64,000 nt of DNA, from contig UEHQ01000012.1 of assembly GCA_900489925.1 (NCBI GenBank), positions 248,001 to 312,000 of the forward strand, in the 5' to 3' direction. Position 1 is the first letter of the stretch, and each line of letters starts with the position of its first letter. The position numbers and the translations under genes were made by a program. Below, piece after piece: positions 52,612 to 62,335 of this stretch. The notes under the pieces are model-generated. The model saw only the letters and a program-made list of their open reading frames with translations. It was not told the DNA's origin and did no database searches. The DNA comes from Hyphomicrobiales bacterium. Lineage in GTDB: Bacteria > Pseudomonadota > Alphaproteobacteria > Rhizobiales > Rhizobiaceae.

Positions 52612-53538
52612 TCAATGTCCCGCGTGCGAACGCAGCCGCGGATCAAGCCAGCCGTAGAGCAGATCCACGACGAGGTTGGAGACGACCATCGTGGCGGCGA
52701 CGATCAGGAGAATGCACTGGACGACCGCCAGATCGCGGTTGCTCACGGAGACGACCAAGAGGCGGCCGATCCCGGGCCACGAGAAGATCGATTCCACGAC
52801 GACGGCACCGGCAATCAGCGAACCGACCATGAAACCGACGATCGTGACGATGGGTACCGCCGCATTCGGCAGCGCGTGGCTCCAGACGACGTCGCGCCAC
52901 TTCAAACCTTTCGCGGCCGCCGTGCGGATGTAGGGCTGGCCCATGACCTCGATCATCGCGCTACGGGAGAAGCGGGCAAGAATGCCGATCCCGCCAATGC
53001 TCATCGTGATCGTCGGCAGAATGCCGTGCATCCAGGTATCCTGCCCGCCGGACGGCAAAAGGCCTAGCATCACCGAGAAGATCAGCACGAGAACCAGTCC
53101 CATCACGAAGGACGGAATGGTGAAACCAAAGATCGCGAGGAGGATCACACCCCGATCAGCAAAGCTTTGCCGATGCAGCGCGGCATAGACCCCCGCCGGA
53201 ATGCCGATGACCAATTTCAGCAGCAATGCCGGCACCGTCAGCTGCAGCGTCGCCGGAACACGTTCCATGACCAAGTGCAGCGCTGAGGCCTTGTCGCGCA
53301 TCGACACGCCGAAATCACCGGTGAAGATCGATTTGAGATAGGCGACGTACTGGACCCACAGCGGCTGGTCGAGACCCCATGCCTTCCGGAAGGCGTCGAT
53401 CGAATCCTGCGGTACATCTGGCCCCAGCATGACCTGCGCCGGGTCGCCCGACATGCGAAGCACGACGAAGGCAAATGTCACGACAGCCAGGATTGTGATC
53501 AGTGCGCGAAACAGCCGCACGAGAATGAAGCGTATCAT
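52612..53538 (-). CDS. ABC transporter permease, DppB/OppB-like
   Basis: A 308-residue permease. The N-terminal motif FILVRLFRALITILAVVTFAF and the RMSGDPAQVMLGPDVPQ segment are typical of DppB, followed by about five more helices and an EAA-type loop (WRDVVWSHALPNAAVPIV). It starts ten bases after the upstream ATPase gene stop. Confidence 0.9.
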   Translation of the reverse strand: MIRFILVRLFRALITILAVVTFAFVVLRMSGDPAQVMLGPDVPQDSIDAFRKAWGLDQPLWVQYVAYLKSIFTGDFGVSMRDKASALHLVMERVPATLQLTVPALLLKLVIGIPAGVYAALHRQSFADRGVILLAIFGFTIPSFVMGLVLVLIFSVMLGLLPSGGQDTWMHGILPTITMSIGGIGILARFSRSAMIEVMGQPYIRTAAAKGLKWRDVVWSHALPNAAVPIVTIVGFMVGSLIAGAVVVESIFSWPGIGRLLVVSVSNRDLAVVQCILLIVAATMVVSNLVVDLLYGWLDPRLRSHAGH

Positions 53539-53548
53539 GATGCCTTCC

Positions 53549-54532
53549 CTACGCTGCGATCTGGGCGTCTTCGCCCGCAGTCACGTGACAGGCTACGGTG
53601 CGGCCGTCGTCGATCTGCTTCAACAGAGGCGCCGTCACGCGGCAGATGTCCTGGGCCAGTGGACAGCGCGGATGGAACGCGCAACCTGACGGACGATTGG
53701 CGGGATTGGGCGGCTCGCCCTGTAGGATCGTGCGCCCCTGAAGACGTGTACCCGGCCGAGGCACGCTGGAGACCAGCGCCCGGGTGTAGGGGTGAAGCGG
53801 TGTGCGGAAGATGACGTCCGATGACGCCTCCTCGACGATGCGGCCGAGATACATGACCGCGACCCGGTCCGCGACATTGCGCACCACCTTGAGGTCATGG
53901 CTGATGAACACCATGGCGATGCTGTATTGCTGCTGCAGGTCGCGCAGCATGTTGACGATCTGCGCCTGGATCGAGACATCGAGGGCCGATACGGGTTCGT
54001 CGCAAACCAGAAGCTTTGGCCGGGAGGCCAGGGCGCGCGCAATCACGGCACGTTGACGCTGGCCACCTGATAGCTCGTGCGGAAAACTTGTCGCCTGATC
54101 CGGACGCAGGCCGACCGCCGTCATCAGCTCCGAGACCCGCGCTGCGCGATGCTCTTTCGGGATCAGGCGGTGGATTTCCAGCGGCTCGGCAAGCTGTGTG
54201 GCAATCGTCAGGCGACGATCGAGCGCTGCAAGCGGGTCCTGATAGACCAGCTGCATCTTCGCCCGCAGCCGTCGCCAGTCGGACGTGCCCCGTGCCGGCA
54301 TCTCCCGGCCCTCGAAGCGAACCTGCCCTTCCTGCGCATCGTCGATCCCAAGCAGCATGCGTCCGAGTGTCGACTTGCCGGAGCCGGATTCCCCGACGAT
54401 GCCCAAGGTCTCGCCCGGCATGACGGCGAGCGAGATGCCGTCGACCGCGCGCACTGGCGTGGCATGACCAAACAGACCGCGGCGAACATGGTAGATGCGA
54501 ACGAGGTCGCGAGCTTCAATCAACGGTGTCAT
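53549..54532 (-). CDS. ABC transporter ATPase, OppF/DppF-like
   Basis: A 327-residue ATPase. Walker A is GESGSGKST, signature LSGGQRQRAVIARAL, Walker B LLVCDEPVSALD. The C-terminal oligopeptide-transporter motif with Cys (NRPSGCAFHPRCPLAQDIC) may bind an iron-sulfur cluster, as in DppD/F. The start at 54532 overlaps the preceding ATPase stop (ATGA); longer upstream frames lie inside that gene. Confidence 0.92.
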   Translation of the reverse strand: MTPLIEARDLVRIYHVRRGLFGHATPVRAVDGISLAVMPGETLGIVGESGSGKSTLGRMLLGIDDAQEGQVRFEGREMPARGTSDWRRLRAKMQLVYQDPLAALDRRLTIATQLAEPLEIHRLIPKEHRAARVSELMTAVGLRPDQATSFPHELSGGQRQRAVIARALASRPKLLVCDEPVSALDVSIQAQIVNMLRDLQQQYSIAMVFISHDLKVVRNVADRVAVMYLGRIVEEASSDVIFRTPLHPYTRALVSSVPRPGTRLQGRTILQGEPPNPANRPSGCAFHPRCPLAQDICRVTAPLLKQIDDGRTVACHVTAGEDAQIAA

Positions 54533-55545
54533 TGCATCGCCCCTTCTGCAATCCAACCTTTTGTCTCGACGACAATCGGCGCTTGCGAGACCGGGCGCGT
54601 GCATGCGAGCCGGCGGCCGTCGCCGATCGACAGCAGCGGTGGCAATTCGTGGCGACAGGCCTCGACAGCGCGAGAGCAGCGCGGTGAAAACGAGCAGCCC
54701 TTCGGCAGGGACCTGGGATCGGGAACAGTCCCGGCAATCGGTATCAAACGCTGGCGAGGACCGTCGATGCTGGGGATGGCGTCGAAGAGCCCGCGCGTAT
54801 AGGGGTGGCGCGGATTGGTGAAGAGCTCGCTCACGCTGCCCTCCTCGACGATGCGCCCGGCATACATCACGCAGACCCGGTCGCAAACCTGCGATACGGC
54901 GCCGAGATCATGGCTGATGAAGACGGTGGCCATTCCCGTTTCGGTCCTGAGCGAGATCAGCAGATCAAGGATCTGTGCCTGGATCGTCGCATCGAGCGCT
55001 GTCGTCGGTTCGTCGGCGATCAAAAGGTCCGGCTCGCCGGCAAGCGCCATGGCAATCATCAATCGCTGACACTGGCCGCCTGAAAACTCATGCGGATAAA
55101 GATCGAAACGCCGCCGGACATCCGGTATGCCGACCATGTCCATGAGGCGCCACGCTTCCGCCCTTGCGGCCTCGCCGCGCAGGCCGCGATGGATGGCAAG
55201 CGCCTCGGTAATCTGGCCGCCGATCTTCAGAACCGGATTGAGCGAACTCGACGGATCCTGGAAGATCATCGCGACCCGACCGCCACGAATGTGCTCGAGC
55301 GCAGAACGCGGGGCTCCGCGTAGTTCCTGTCCGTCGATCTTCACCGAGCCGGCAACGCCTGCCTTGCCGGGCAGGAGGCCGAGGGCAGCAAGCCAGGTCA
55401 CCGACTTTCCGCAGCCGGATTCGCCGACAAGGCCGACAGCTTCGCCTTTTGCGATGTCGAGATCGATCCCATGCAGAACCTGCACGCCGTCGAACGCGAC
55501 TTTCAGCCCGCGCATTTCCACGAGCTTGGTGGCAGTGGTGCTCAT
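54529..55545 (-). CDS. ABC transporter ATPase, OppD/DppD-like
   Basis: A 338-residue ATPase with Walker [10 protein letters not shown], signature [15 protein letters not shown] and Walker [13 protein letters not shown]. The C-terminal Cys motif ([18 protein letters not shown]) is present. The start at 55545 (MSTTATK) fits the family. It lies 90 bp after the binding-protein gene with a hairpin between. Forms a heterodimer with the next ATPase. Confidence 0.92.
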   Translation of the reverse strand: MSTTATKLVEMRGLKVAFDGVQVLHGIDLDIAKGEAVGLVGESGCGKSVTWLAALGLLPGKAGVAGSVKIDGQELRGAPRSALEHIRGGRVAMIFQDPSSSLNPVLKIGGQITEALAIHRGLRGEAARAEAWRLMDMVGIPDVRRRFDLYPHEFSGGQCQRLMIAMALAGEPDLLIADEPTTALDATIQAQILDLLISLRTETGMATVFISHDLGAVSQVCDRVCVMYAGRIVEEGSVSELFTNPRHPYTRGLFDAIPSIDGPRQRLIPIAGTVPDPRSLPKGCSFSPRCSRAVEACRHELPPLLSIGDGRRLACTRPVSQAPIVVETKGWIAEGAMQ

Positions 55546-55592
55546 CTGTTTGCCATTCCTGTCGATCGTTTGCGTCCGTAACGAACGAGATG

Positions 55593-55618
55593 GGTCCGGC
55601 AACGCACGCCGCCGGACC
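55593..55618 (-). promoter_or_regulatory. Hairpin between binding-protein and ATPase genes
   Basis: GGTCCGGC and GCCGGACC are perfect 8-bp arms around ten bases, 17 bp after the binding-protein stop. No T-run; probable message-stabilising or attenuating structure, the third such case in this window. Confidence 0.5.
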
Positions 55619-55635
55619 CGGATTTAACGCCGGGC

Positions 55636-57264
55636 TCAGCTCGGCCAGTTGTTGGAGCGGAAGTCCATCGCGAAGGCCGGAGCGGCCTTCCACTTCAGCG
55701 ACGACTTCATGCCGGTGAATACGGCGTTCTGGTGCAGGACCTGATAGACGGGGTCTTCGCGCTCGCAGATCTCCATCATCCGGGCAAAGGCCTTCTTGCG
55801 CTGTGCGCGGTCGGTGCTGGTTTCCAGAATCTGGGACATCTGGTTGACCTCGGCGTTCGACCAGTCCTTTTTCTGCTGGACTTCGCCGTTCGGGCCGAAC
55901 TGGGCGACGATCGAGGAGACCGGGTCGTTGAAGTTGGCCGAAGCCGACCAGTCGCGAACGCCCTTGACGCCTGCCGGATCGTGGATCTGGCCCCAGTTTT
56001 CCTTCATTTCGATCTCGACGTTGAGACCGACCTGCTTCCACATCTCCACCATGATCTGACCGTTGGCGGTCTGGTTGGTGTAGTAGTTGTTGAGCAGGCG
56101 GAACGGGATCGCATCGCCCTTGTAGTTGGCCTGCTTCAGGAGATCCTGCGCCAGCGCCGGGTTATATTCCGGAACGGTCCAGCCTTCGACGAACATGTCG
56201 CCGTAGAACGGGAACTGCAGGCCTGCGGGGATCTTCGTCTGGCCGGCCCACAGAGCATCGACGATCGCTTGGCGATCGATCGAATGCGTCATGGCGCGGC
56301 GAACCAGCGGGTTCTGCAGGATGGGGTTCTGCGTGTTGAAGACGGAGATGCGGTGATTGTTGATCGTCGCGCCCTGTACTTCGAAGCCAGCTGCGTTCTG
56401 CACGGTGGCGATCTGGTCCGGCGGCAGGTCGCAGGCGAAATCATACTCGCCTGACAGCAGGCCGTTGACGCGCGAGGCAACCTCGGGAACTTCGACGAAA
56501 CGGATCTGCTCCAGCGGCGGGCGGCCGCCCCAATACTCGTCGAATGCCACCAGCGTCAGCGACACGTCGGGCTTGAACTCGGAGACCATGTAAGCGCCCG
56601 TCGTAACCGGCTTGCGCGCCCAGTCGACATAGGTTGCCGCCTCGTCCCAAGCGCGACGGTTGGCGATCTGGCTGCCGAAGGCGTAAAGACGACCTTCGAG
56701 CGTCACGTCAGGCGTGACGTTGTGGAAGCGCACCGTGTACTTGTCGACAGCTTCGACGCCGGCGAGTGCCGGCCAGAGGCGACGACCGACGCCAGGGATG
56801 GTTGCCGGCAGTTCCTTGACCGATGTCGGCTTGTTTTCGTCTTCGAAGATGGTCTTGCCGCCGGCCGGCTGCGTGCTGCCGAAGACGCGCTGCGAGGAGA
56901 AGCTGAAGACGACATCTTCGGCGGTCAGTTCATCGCCATTGTGGAACTTGACGCCCTGGCGCAGCTTGAGCTCCAGCGTCTTGTCGTCGATGCGCTTCCA
57001 GTCGGTGGCGAGGCCGGCGACGGGACCCTGATTGCCCATCCAGTCGCGCAGGATCAGGCCTTCCCAGAGGTTGGGGAAAAACACGCGCTCGCCGACGTTC
57101 GACTGCTCGTTCCAGATGTCGAGGGTGTTGTTGTTGGTGATCTTCTGAACCGCGATCGTCACGGACGGGCGCTTGCCCTGACTGAATGCAAAGCGCGGCA
57201 AGATCGCGACGCCTGCCGTTGCACCAAGCAGCCCCAGAGCGCTGCGTCGATTGATTGAAAGCAT
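55636..57264 (-). CDS. Family 5 ABC substrate-binding protein
   Basis: A 542-residue periplasmic binding protein of the oligopeptide class (SBP_bac_5). A twin-arginine-like signal is present (NRRSALGLLGATAG, residues about 5-18; cleavage near AFS). Family segments are FPNLWEGLILRDW, LKLRQGVKFHNGDELTAEDVV and AMTHSIDRQAIVDALW. Members bind peptides but also opines, glycosides and sugar phosphodiesters. The enzymes around it (phosphodiesterase, phosphatase, sugar isomerase) suggest a sugar-phosphate-type ligand here rather than a peptide. Confidence 0.9.
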   Translation of the reverse strand: MLSINRRSALGLLGATAGVAILPRFAFSQGKRPSVTIAVQKITNNNTLDIWNEQSNVGERVFFPNLWEGLILRDWMGNQGPVAGLATDWKRIDDKTLELKLRQGVKFHNGDELTAEDVVFSFSSQRVFGSTQPAGGKTIFEDENKPTSVKELPATIPGVGRRLWPALAGVEAVDKYTVRFHNVTPDVTLEGRLYAFGSQIANRRAWDEAATYVDWARKPVTTGAYMVSEFKPDVSLTLVAFDEYWGGRPPLEQIRFVEVPEVASRVNGLLSGEYDFACDLPPDQIATVQNAAGFEVQGATINNHRISVFNTQNPILQNPLVRRAMTHSIDRQAIVDALWAGQTKIPAGLQFPFYGDMFVEGWTVPEYNPALAQDLLKQANYKGDAIPFRLLNNYYTNQTANGQIMVEMWKQVGLNVEIEMKENWGQIHDPAGVKGVRDWSASANFNDPVSSIVAQFGPNGEVQQKKDWSNAEVNQMSQILETSTDRAQRKKAFARMMEICEREDPVYQVLHQNAVFTGMKSSLKWKAAPAFAMDFRSNNWPS

Positions 57265-57396
57265 GAAAGTCTCTCCTTTGACGAGGTTTTCTCGGATACG
57301 GCCCGGTACAAATGTCGCGGTGTTTTTAGGGCCGGGTGCGTGTCGTTTTCTTAATGGTGCGATGAAGTTTTCATGACATTTAATGCATTGTATTTG

Positions 57397-57411
57397 TTCA
57401 TTAATATTGAA
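57397..57411. promoter_or_regulatory. Palindrome upstream of the binding-protein gene
   Basis: TTCATTAATATTGAA has inverted TTCA/TGAA ends, in an AT-rich part of the 266-bp gap 57265-57530, about 130 bp before the binding-protein start. Candidate SorC-regulator site. The same gap holds an imperfect hairpin (CCCGAATCC/GGATTCCGGG, 57434-57456). Confidence 0.35.
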
Positions 57412-57530
57412 TATTTCGGACGCAGGAACGCATCCCGAATCCTTCCGGATTCCGGGTCTTGGGGCTCTTCGTTGAGCCGGATCAGCACTGCAAATTTAAA
57501 GACCGCGCCCCGTTTCCTAGGGCTCGCTCG

Positions 57531-58487
57531 TCACGTTCCCAAAAGGCTCTGCGCTGTGATCTCGTCTGTCATCAAACCGTTGATCAGACGTCCCCTCAGC
57601 GCCCCTCGAATGGCCGGCTCTTTCCGCTCGCCCTTTGCCACCCCGATCACCAAGGTTCTGCCGCACGACGGAATGGGCGCGCTTGCGACCCGGTCGTTGG
57701 TGATCCCCGCGACCAGCTTGCCGTCCTTGTCGAAGGTCCAACCGACGATCTCGCCCACTGCCCCGGCCTGTTGAAGGCGCTTCAGCTCGTCCTTCAGGAT
57801 GAAGCCATCGAGAAACAGCGGCGCCTCCGGCCCCACATCCCCGATGCCGACAAAGGCAACGTCCGCGCGGGCGGCAAGCGACAACGTCTGATGGATCACC
57901 GGTTGGCTATGAAGGATAGCTCGCTCCTGCTGCGATGACGCGATGACGGGAACCGGCATCGGATAGCATTTCGCGGTGATCATGTCGGCAAGCTTGAAGA
58001 CGACATTGTAGAACCAGACCGATCCTTCCCGGGTAATGTTGCCGGTCAGCGAAACGATTTTGTGCTGCCCCGCCTCCATCGGCACCATCTCCTCGACTGC
58101 AGCTTTAAGAGTGTGCCCCGTTCCGATGGCGATCACCGCAGGCTTATCACAGGCGAGCCGGCGTTCGAGTTCGGCAGCGACCGCCTGGGCAAGGCCACCG
58201 CTCAAGCCAAGCGCCTGATCGCCCGAAGGAATGACCTCCACGAACTGAAGCGCAAACTTGTTCTTCAGTCGGGCCGCGAGGCTCATGCAGTCACCAACCG
58301 GGTGATCGAGCCGGATCTTGATCAGCCCCTGCTGGACGGCCCGCGAGACGAGCCGCTGGGCGGTCTGCCGGGAAACGCCCAGCTTCTGCGCGATCTCATC
58401 CTGGCTGTGCCCACCGATGTAGTAGAGCCAACCGGCCTTTGCCGTGAAATCGAGGCGACTGCTGTGATCATCGCGCCTTGCGATCAT
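57531..58487 (-). CDS. SorC-family transcriptional regulator
   Basis: A 318-residue regulator. The N-terminal HTH is HSQDEIAQKLGVSRQTAQRL (residues about 28-47), followed by a sugar-phosphate-sensing domain of the SorC/DeoR-C type with IAIGTGHTLKAAVEEM, VSLTGNITREG and FVGIGDVGPEAPLF. SorC proteins usually sense a phosphorylated sugar. The start at 58487 has GGAGATG upstream. It lies in line between the HAD/GDPD genes and the transporter operon and probably controls them. Confidence 0.88.
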   Translation of the reverse strand: MIARRDDHSSRLDFTAKAGWLYYIGGHSQDEIAQKLGVSRQTAQRLVSRAVQQGLIKIRLDHPVGDCMSLAARLKNKFALQFVEVIPSGDQALGLSGGLAQAVAAELERRLACDKPAVIAIGTGHTLKAAVEEMVPMEAGQHKIVSLTGNITREGSVWFYNVVFKLADMITAKCYPMPVPVIASSQQERAILHSQPVIHQTLSLAARADVAFVGIGDVGPEAPLFLDGFILKDELKRLQQAGAVGEIVGWTFDKDGKLVAGITNDRVASAPIPSCGRTLVIGVAKGERKEPAIRGALRGRLINGLMTDEITAQSLLGT

Positions 58488-58554
58488 ATCGACATCTCCG
58501 CCGCTCCACGCTGGTCGGTCGGCGCCATTCCTGCTGACGGAGCCTCGGACGGCC

Positions 58555-59259
58555 TCATGCCTCGATCTCCACAGGCTGTCGGACCTCGTGGTGGCCGGCG
58601 ATATGGCGGTGCAGGATGCGCCCCAGATCTGCAGTACCGACAGCAACATCTTGTGCGCCAGCCGCGAGCAGGATGTCGCGCCTGGCTGCGCGCGGATCAT
58701 CGGGCGCGACGAATCCGATTGCCTTGACGCCGGCGGCGCACGCCGCCTGGATGCCAGCCGGGCTGTCATCGATCAGAATGCTACGAGCGGCGCTCGCGCC
58801 CATCCTGGCGAGGCAAAGCTCGATAAGGTCAGGGGCAGGCTTGGGCGCCGCGACCATCTCGGCGCTGAAGACGTTCGGCGCGAAATGTGCCCAGATGTCG
58901 AGAAGGCCCAGGCTCATCTTGAGGCGCTCCACCGAACTGTTCGACGCGACGCACTTTGCGATGTCGAGCCCTTGCAGGACGTCGCTTATGCCCTCCATCG
59001 CCCGGAGTTCGCGCTTGAACTCCGCGAATATTTCGACATGCCATTTGGCAAAAACGGCGTCGACAGCGGAGAGGCCGCGCTCAAGGAGAATATTCCGCAA
59101 CTCGGGTTCCGACTTGCCGGTAAACTCGACAAGAACGTCGCGCGGCGTCATCGCGATGCCCGCATGCGTGATGGCATGGGCAAGCGTACGCGCAGCAATC
59201 GGTTCGCTGTCGATCAGCACGCCATCGCAGTCAAAAATCAGAAGATCTATTTTGTTCAT
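58555..59259 (-). CDS. HAD-family phosphatase (subfamily IA)
   Basis: A 234-residue HAD hydrolase. Motif I is DCDGVLIDSE, motif II lies in VASNSSVERL, and motifs III and IV in KPAPDL and LIDDSPAGI. The cap is the four-helix type of the phosphoglucomutase/sugar-phosphatase branch. It would remove phosphate from a sugar phosphate. ATG 59259 is preferred over a TTG one codon earlier. It follows the phosphodiesterase gene by 53 bp on the same strand, so the two could act in sequence. Confidence 0.88.
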   Translation of the reverse strand: MNKIDLLIFDCDGVLIDSEPIAARTLAHAITHAGIAMTPRDVLVEFTGKSEPELRNILLERGLSAVDAVFAKWHVEIFAEFKRELRAMEGISDVLQGLDIAKCVASNSSVERLKMSLGLLDIWAHFAPNVFSAEMVAAPKPAPDLIELCLARMGASAARSILIDDSPAGIQAACAAGVKAIGFVAPDDPRAARRDILLAAGAQDVAVGTADLGRILHRHIAGHHEVRQPVEIEA

Positions 59260-59312
59260 CAAATATACTGCTCAGGTGAAACGTCGTGCGGTGCGCCGCT
59301 TGAAACATGTGA

Positions 59313-60062
59313 CTATGCAGCAGCATCGCGCGACGCGGCGCGAACTGCCAAGGCAAGAGACGGATCATCGCTCGTGATCCAGCCAACGCCCTGCCCGAGC
59401 CAATCCTCGAGTTCCGCGCGTTCATTCAAGACCCAGCAGCACAGGCGTTCGCGCGAAATGATTGCTTCGATTTCGGAAGCGGAAGCGGCAAGCAACGTCT
59501 TTTCCACGGCCACAAGATCGGCAAGCTCGGCAGCCCGCGCCACCGTCACAGCCACACCGAGCCGCTCCGCAGACTTCGCATTGATCGAACACAGGCGCCC
59601 GATCTCCGGTGCCACGCTCTTGCACCGCGCGAGGACGTCAAGATTGAAGCTCGTGAGCAAGCTGCGACCGGCAAGACCGTGGCGCTCGAGTGCGGCAGCC
59701 GCCAAGGCTTCGAGTCCTGCGTAGGGCGCACTGTCAGCGTCAGCCTTCAGCTCGACATGGAGTTCGACCGGCCGCGAGGCGGCAAACAGTGCAAGCACCT
59801 CATCAAGCGTCGGAATAGACTCTTGTGATCCCTTGAGAGCGATCGCGGACCGCTGGTCGGGCGAAAGCGACCTGACCTTACCCGTCCCCTCGGCCGTGCG
59901 ATCGAGCGTGGCGTCGTGAATGACGACGAGCTCACCGGCATCGGTCAGATGCACGTCGAATTCGATGGCATCGACCGGCAACTCCAACGTCTTTCTGAAC
60001 CCCTCCATCGAGTTCTCGGGCCACAGATTGCGCGCTCCGCGATGACCAACGATCTTCGTCAT
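59313..60062 (-). CDS. Glycerophosphodiester phosphodiesterase-family enzyme
   Basis: A 249-residue GDPD-fold enzyme. The catalytic His and metal site are in IVGHRGARNLWPENSMEGF, EFDVHLTDAGELVVIHD (Glu, Asp, His) and LHVELKAD. The start at 60062 has GAGGT upstream, and there is no signal peptide, so it acts in the cytoplasm after import. GDPD enzymes cleave glycerophosphodiesters; a related enzyme (AccF) splits agrocinopine sugar phosphodiesters in Agrobacterium. With the adjacent phosphatase, transporter and isomerase, a phosphodiester of a sugar is the likely substrate. Confidence 0.88.
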   Translation of the reverse strand: MTKIVGHRGARNLWPENSMEGFRKTLELPVDAIEFDVHLTDAGELVVIHDATLDRTAEGTGKVRSLSPDQRSAIALKGSQESIPTLDEVLALFAASRPVELHVELKADADSAPYAGLEALAAAALERHGLAGRSLLTSFNLDVLARCKSVAPEIGRLCSINAKSAERLGVAVTVARAAELADLVAVEKTLLAASASEIEAIISRERLCCWVLNERAELEDWLGQGVGWITSDDPSLALAVRAASRDAAA

Positions 60063-60338
60063 GGAATACCTCGTAAAATCGGCTGAGCGGAAAAAATCGC
60101 TGCGCATGGCCGCACGAACGGAGGGCGACAGCTGTCGCGTCCCTGTTGACGAGAACCTTGCTAGATAAAATTGCTCAACTGCCGCTCGGTTATTGTTCGC
60201 CGGATCGTATAACGGCGGCAAATAACCGTGGCATGACATCTGCTCCCAGCCGCGAGCAAATGCTCACAACGCACACCTCAATCGCCGACAACCGGCCGAG
60301 CCGGTGTTTTGACCGCGCCGGCGCCCTAATCCACCAGC

Positions 60339-61613
60339 CTAGAGCGCGTCTGCCCCATCACGACGCTCGAGGCGAATGGTCTGAACAAGACCTTTGGGAT
60401 GGCCGTTCGCAATCTCGATCGTCCCGCCGAAGCGCTCGATGATCTCCTTGGCGATCGCCAACCCCAGGCCCGCTCCCGGAACGGTCTTCCTGCGCGCCAT
60501 ATCGACCCGGAAAAATGGTTCGAACACCTGACTGAGCAGTTCCGCAGGAATCCCCGGGCCATTGTCCGAGATCGTGATCACGGCCGCGCCAGCCTGATCC
60601 TGCTGAAGCGTAACGGTCGCGCCGCCACCGTGTGTTGCAGCGTTGATGACCAGATTTCGTATCGCCCTTTTCAGGGCCAGAGGCGCGCCGCGTGCAGAGA
60701 TGGGCTCAACCGCCCCTGGATGAACCTTCAGCCCAAGCTGCCGCATCTCGCCGACAATCTCGGAAATCAGATCGTCGAGTTGAACGGTATCAGACGCACT
60801 TTCGGCAGCAACCTCCTCACGCACCAGGCGGATGGCGCTGTCGGCGATGGAATCCAGTTCCTCGAGATCGGCAAGCCACTTCTCTCTTTCTTCATCGTCC
60901 ACGACAAACTCGGCCCTGAGCCGCATTCGCGTCATCGGAGTCCTGAGATCGTGGCCCGCGGCCGCGACAAGCCGCATTCGGCTTTCCATTGCGGAGCGCA
61001 GCCGTGCAGAAAGTCGGTTGAGCGCCTGCGCGGTCGCGCGCACCTCGCCGGCACCGGTTTCGGGTATGTGGGGCAGCACGCCGTCGGATCCGATGCGGCC
61101 CGCCGCACTCTGCAGCAGCTCCAGCGGACCGGTGATCTTGGATGCCGCAAAGATGGATACCGCGGTGCTTCCCATGACGATCAGCACCATCCAGCCAGCA
61201 AGCACGAACCATCCGTCGGGCGGCGGTCCGTGGTTCGGGACCACGGCATATAGCCACTCCTTGTTGGCCAACTGCACGCCCGCCGCTGCCTCATTCGACC
61301 GCGACTGCTTGGTAACGACCGTCTCGCCGAAGATGCCATTGCTTTCGAGCGTCTGCGCCAAGGCGGACGACAGCAGGTCGTCGCGCTCGCCGGAAGGCGG
61401 AGCATCGCGCAGCAGCACGCCCGCCCGAAGAGCGCTGTCCCGACCGGACGAGAGCAGCGCCGTCCCCATGCGCATCTGCGCAACGACGGTCGCCAGTCTC
61501 ACGTCGGTACTCGGTGGCTGCAACACCCTGCTCGCGACGAAAGTGGCGAGCGTCACGACGGTGACGATCGCCAAAATCAGGAGAGCGACAATTCTGTTTC
61601 GCAATGACTTCAT
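60339..61613 (-). CDS. Sensor histidine kinase
   Basis: A 424-residue sensor kinase with membrane helices near residues 8-28 and 140-160, a HAMP-like linker, the H-box AAAGHDLRTPMTRMR, N-box IRNLVINAATHG, and ATP motifs SDNGPGIPAE and PGAGLGLAIA. The start overlaps the response-regulator stop by 4 bp. Divergent from the efflux genes, so it likely senses envelope or efflux-substrate stress. Confidence 0.92.
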   Translation of the reverse strand: MKSLRNRIVALLILAIVTVVTLATFVASRVLQPPSTDVRLATVVAQMRMGTALLSSGRDSALRAGVLLRDAPPSGERDDLLSSALAQTLESNGIFGETVVTKQSRSNEAAAGVQLANKEWLYAVVPNHGPPPDGWFVLAGWMVLIVMGSTAVSIFAASKITGPLELLQSAAGRIGSDGVLPHIPETGAGEVRATAQALNRLSARLRSAMESRMRLVAAAGHDLRTPMTRMRLRAEFVVDDEEREKWLADLEELDSIADSAIRLVREEVAAESASDTVQLDDLISEIVGEMRQLGLKVHPGAVEPISARGAPLALKRAIRNLVINAATHGGGATVTLQQDQAGAAVITISDNGPGIPAELLSQVFEPFFRVDMARRKTVPGAGLGLAIAKEIIERFGGTIEIANGHPKGLVQTIRLERRDGADAL

Positions 61614-62335
61614 CGGTTCAACGTCGATAGTTTGACAGGAACGGTCAGCTGGTAGCCGCCATTCCTGACCGTCTTGAACAATGGGCTCGCAGTCCCGTCG
61701 CCGAGCTTGCGGCGCAACCGGCTCACGAGTACGTCGATCGAGCGGTCCAGTGGCTCCCGGCTTCGACCCTGGGTCACATCAAGGAGCTGATCACGAGACA
61801 ACAAGCGACCTGGACGCTCGAGGAACACTTTAAGCAGGTCGAATTCGGCGCCGGTGAGCTCGATTTCGCTTCCATCGTCGCAACGGACGCGGCGCAACTC
61901 CGGATCGACCTCGAATTTCGCGAAGTGATAGATCTTCGCCTGGGAAGCCTCAGGCTCGACGACCGCCATTCTGCGCAGCACGGCCTTGATCCTCGCCAAC
62001 AGTTCACGCGGGTTGAAGGGCTTGCTGAGATAATCGTCCGCCCCGAGCTCCAGCCCGATGATCCGATCGACGTCTTCCTTGAGCGCCGTCAGCAGGATCA
62101 CGGCCACCGGCGGACGCCGATCGCGCAGATCGCGGCAGATATCCAGGCCCGATCCATCCGGAAGCATCACATCCAGCACGATCAGGTCAGGGTTGCTCGT
62201 CGCAAGCAGGGCTTCGCATTCGCGGCGATCTGCAGCGACAGATACGCGCATCCCCTGCCCGGTCAGATACCGTGACAGCAAGGTCCGGATTTCCCGGTCG
62301 TCGTCGACAATCAAGATGTGATCACTGTTGTTCAT
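61610..62335 (-). CDS. OmpR-family response regulator
   Basis: A 241-residue regulator with a receiver domain (VDDDRE; phosphoacceptor Asp in LIVLDVMLPD; Lys in YLSKPFNP) and a winged helix (ELTGAEFDLLKVFLE, DRSIDVLVSRLRRKLGD). Operon with the kinase and divergent from the RND efflux operon (311 bp apart), which it likely controls. Confidence 0.92.
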   Translation of the reverse strand: MNNSDHILIVDDDREIRTLLSRYLTGQGMRVSVAADRRECEALLATSNPDLIVLDVMLPDGSGLDICRDLRDRRPPVAVILLTALKEDVDRIIGLELGADDYLSKPFNPRELLARIKAVLRRMAVVEPEASQAKIYHFAKFEVDPELRRVRCDDGSEIELTGAEFDLLKVFLERPGRLLSRDQLLDVTQGRSREPLDRSIDVLVSRLRRKLGDGTASPLFKTVRNGGYQLTVPVKLSTLNR

